Of a stretch of DNA of 5,936 nt, positions 5,155 through 5,936 are shown piece by piece. Below the pieces are notes generated by a model. It ran no database searches, had not been told where the DNA came from, and worked only from the letters and a program-made list of their open reading frames with translations. Positions within the stretch are counted from its first letter, which is position 1; each line of letters starts with the position of its first letter. The stretch is from an uncultured Bacteroidales bacterium (GTDB lineage: Bacteria; Bacteroidota; Bacteroidia; Bacteroidales; UBA932), in NCBI GenBank assembly GCA_946405485.1, contig CAMJHJ010000155.1, forward strand, positions 1 to 5,936, given 5' to 3'. A program made the position numbers and the translations under genes.

Positions 5155-5936
5155 ATGTTCAAGAATTTTACCGGTTTCAATCTGGTTGAACAGATGCAGA
5201 AGTTGCGTCAGAAGAATAGATTCAACCCTGCCGTATTAAAGAAGAAAAGCATAGGCTTCATCTTTGTCGCCATCACCGTCCTCGTCCTCTGGCTCCTTCC
5301 TACGGAATCCTTCGGTATTGACGGCCTCACGCAGGTCCAGCAAAGGATTATCGCCATATTCGTATATGCCACACTGATGTGGGTGCTGGAATTGGTCCCC
5401 GCCTGGGCGACCTCGGTGTCTATCATGGTCTTCCTCCTGCTTTGTGCCTCCGATTCCGGCATCAAGTGGATCTGCGATCCCGGATCGGCAGGGCAGTTGC
5501 TCAGTTATAAGCAGGTGATGGCCAGTTTCGCCGACCCCGTAGTGATGCTCTTCATCGGCGGCTTCGTCCTGGCCATAGCGACGACCAAGACCGGCCTGGA
5601 CGTGCACCTTGCGCGCGTTCTGCTCACGCCGTTTGGGAAAAAGAGTGAGAACATCCTCCTGGGATTCATGCTGGTGACGGCTTTGTTCTCCATGTTTATC
5701 AGCAACACGGCTACGACGGCCATGATGCTCACCTTCCTCGCTCCCGTGTTCAAACAACTTCCGGAGGCTGGGAAGGGCAGGATCGCCATGGCGCTCAGTA
5801 TCCCGATCGCAGCCAATCTGGGTGGCATGGGAACCCCCATCGGCACACCACCCAACACTATCGCGCTGAAGTATCTGAACAATCCGGAAGGCCTGAACCT
5901 GGGCATCGGATTCGGCCAGTGGATGCTGTTCATGGT
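5155..5936 (+). CDS. SLC13/DASS-family sodium:dicarboxylate (anion) symporter, N-terminal part
   Basis: The frame is open from ATG 5155 to the window end: about 260 residues of a protein usually 460-510 long. Residues 1-31 are a polar, Lys/Arg-rich cytoplasmic leader, followed by a first membrane segment at about 32-49 and further hydrophobic segments at about 64-98. The family's first SNT signature is in MFISNTATTAMML (Ser183-Asn184-Thr185), which in SLC13 proteins coordinates sodium and the substrate carboxylate. GGMGTPIGTPPN at 223-234 is another family hallmark. Relatives import succinate, fumarate, malate, citrate or sulfate with sodium; the substrate cannot be told because the second SNT motif lies outside the window. 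The start is the first ATG after an in-frame stop at 5122-5124; a later Met at codon 14 is less likely. It follows the M49-like gene by 26 bp with no promoter or terminator visible between, so the two are probably co-transcribed. Confidence 0.9.
   Translation, partial: MFKNFTGFNLVEQMQKLRQKNRFNPAVLKKKSIGFIFVAITVLVLWLLPTESFGIDGLTQVQQRIIAIFVYATLMWVLELVPAWATSVSIMVFLLLCASDSGIKWICDPGSAGQLLSYKQVMASFADPVVMLFIGGFVLAIATTKTGLDVHLARVLLTPFGKKSENILLGFMLVTALFSMFISNTATTAMMLTFLAPVFKQLPEAGKGRIAMALSIPIAANLGGMGTPIGTPPNTIALKYLNNPEGLNLGIGFGQWMLFM

Noticed and set aside
1..5936. CRISPR arrays, tRNA/rRNA genes, insertion sequences, attachment sites
   Set aside because: No regularly spaced repeats, no tRNA- or rRNA-like sequence, no transposase or integrase and no terminal inverted repeats with target duplications were found on reading the window.

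Overview
The window looks like chromosomal DNA of a Bacteroidota member, probably a gut- or rumen-type Bacteroidales. The signs are three upstream regions carrying the phylum's TAnnTTTG -7 element instead of an E. coli type -10, the absence of clear Shine-Dalgarno sequences, 'GQ'-type and lipoprotein signal peptides, an outer-membrane beta-barrel ending in Gly-Phe, and a bacterial CE15 glucuronoyl esterase. The genes are fairly GC-rich with strong G/C preference at third positions, which produces many long antisense shadow ORFs. Genus cannot be settled from this sequence alone.

Layout. (1) 1-507 (+): the 3' end of an outer-membrane beta-barrel protein whose start lies outside the window. (2) 531-2011 (-): a two-gene unit, first a GreA/GreB-family transcription elongation factor (1544-2011), then, 5 bp downstream, a secreted alpha/beta-hydrolase esterase (531-1538) that converges on the barrel gene. 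(3) 2012-2083: a 72-bp divergent intergenic region with a perfect 10-bp inverted repeat whose arms each contain a TATCTTTG -7 element pointing outward. (4) 2084-3367 (+): a secreted CE15 (4-O-methyl-)glucuronoyl methylesterase. (5) 3368-3529: a 162-bp spacer holding a candidate gene-tail remnant, then a -7 element and a short inverted repeat abutting the next start codon. (6) 3530-5128 (+): a lipoprotein of the M49 (dipeptidyl peptidase III-like) fold in which the positions of all three zinc ligands appear to be Arg/Lys/Lys. (7) 5155-5936 (+): the first half of an SLC13/DASS sodium:dicarboxylate-type symporter, running off the end.

How it may work together. The CE15 enzyme and the alpha/beta-hydrolase are both exported esterases and could act on plant cell-wall decorations, but no SusC/SusD pair, sigma/anti-sigma pair or glycoside hydrolase is present, so this is not a recognisable polysaccharide utilisation locus. 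The M49-like lipoprotein and the SLC13 transporter are 26 bp apart and probably co-transcribed from the promoter near 3499.

The observation most worth following is the M49-like protein. Its reading frame is intact and the family scaffold is well kept, but the metal site looks replaced by basic residues, which suggests a pseudopeptidase with a binding or regulatory role, possibly linked to the adjacent transporter.
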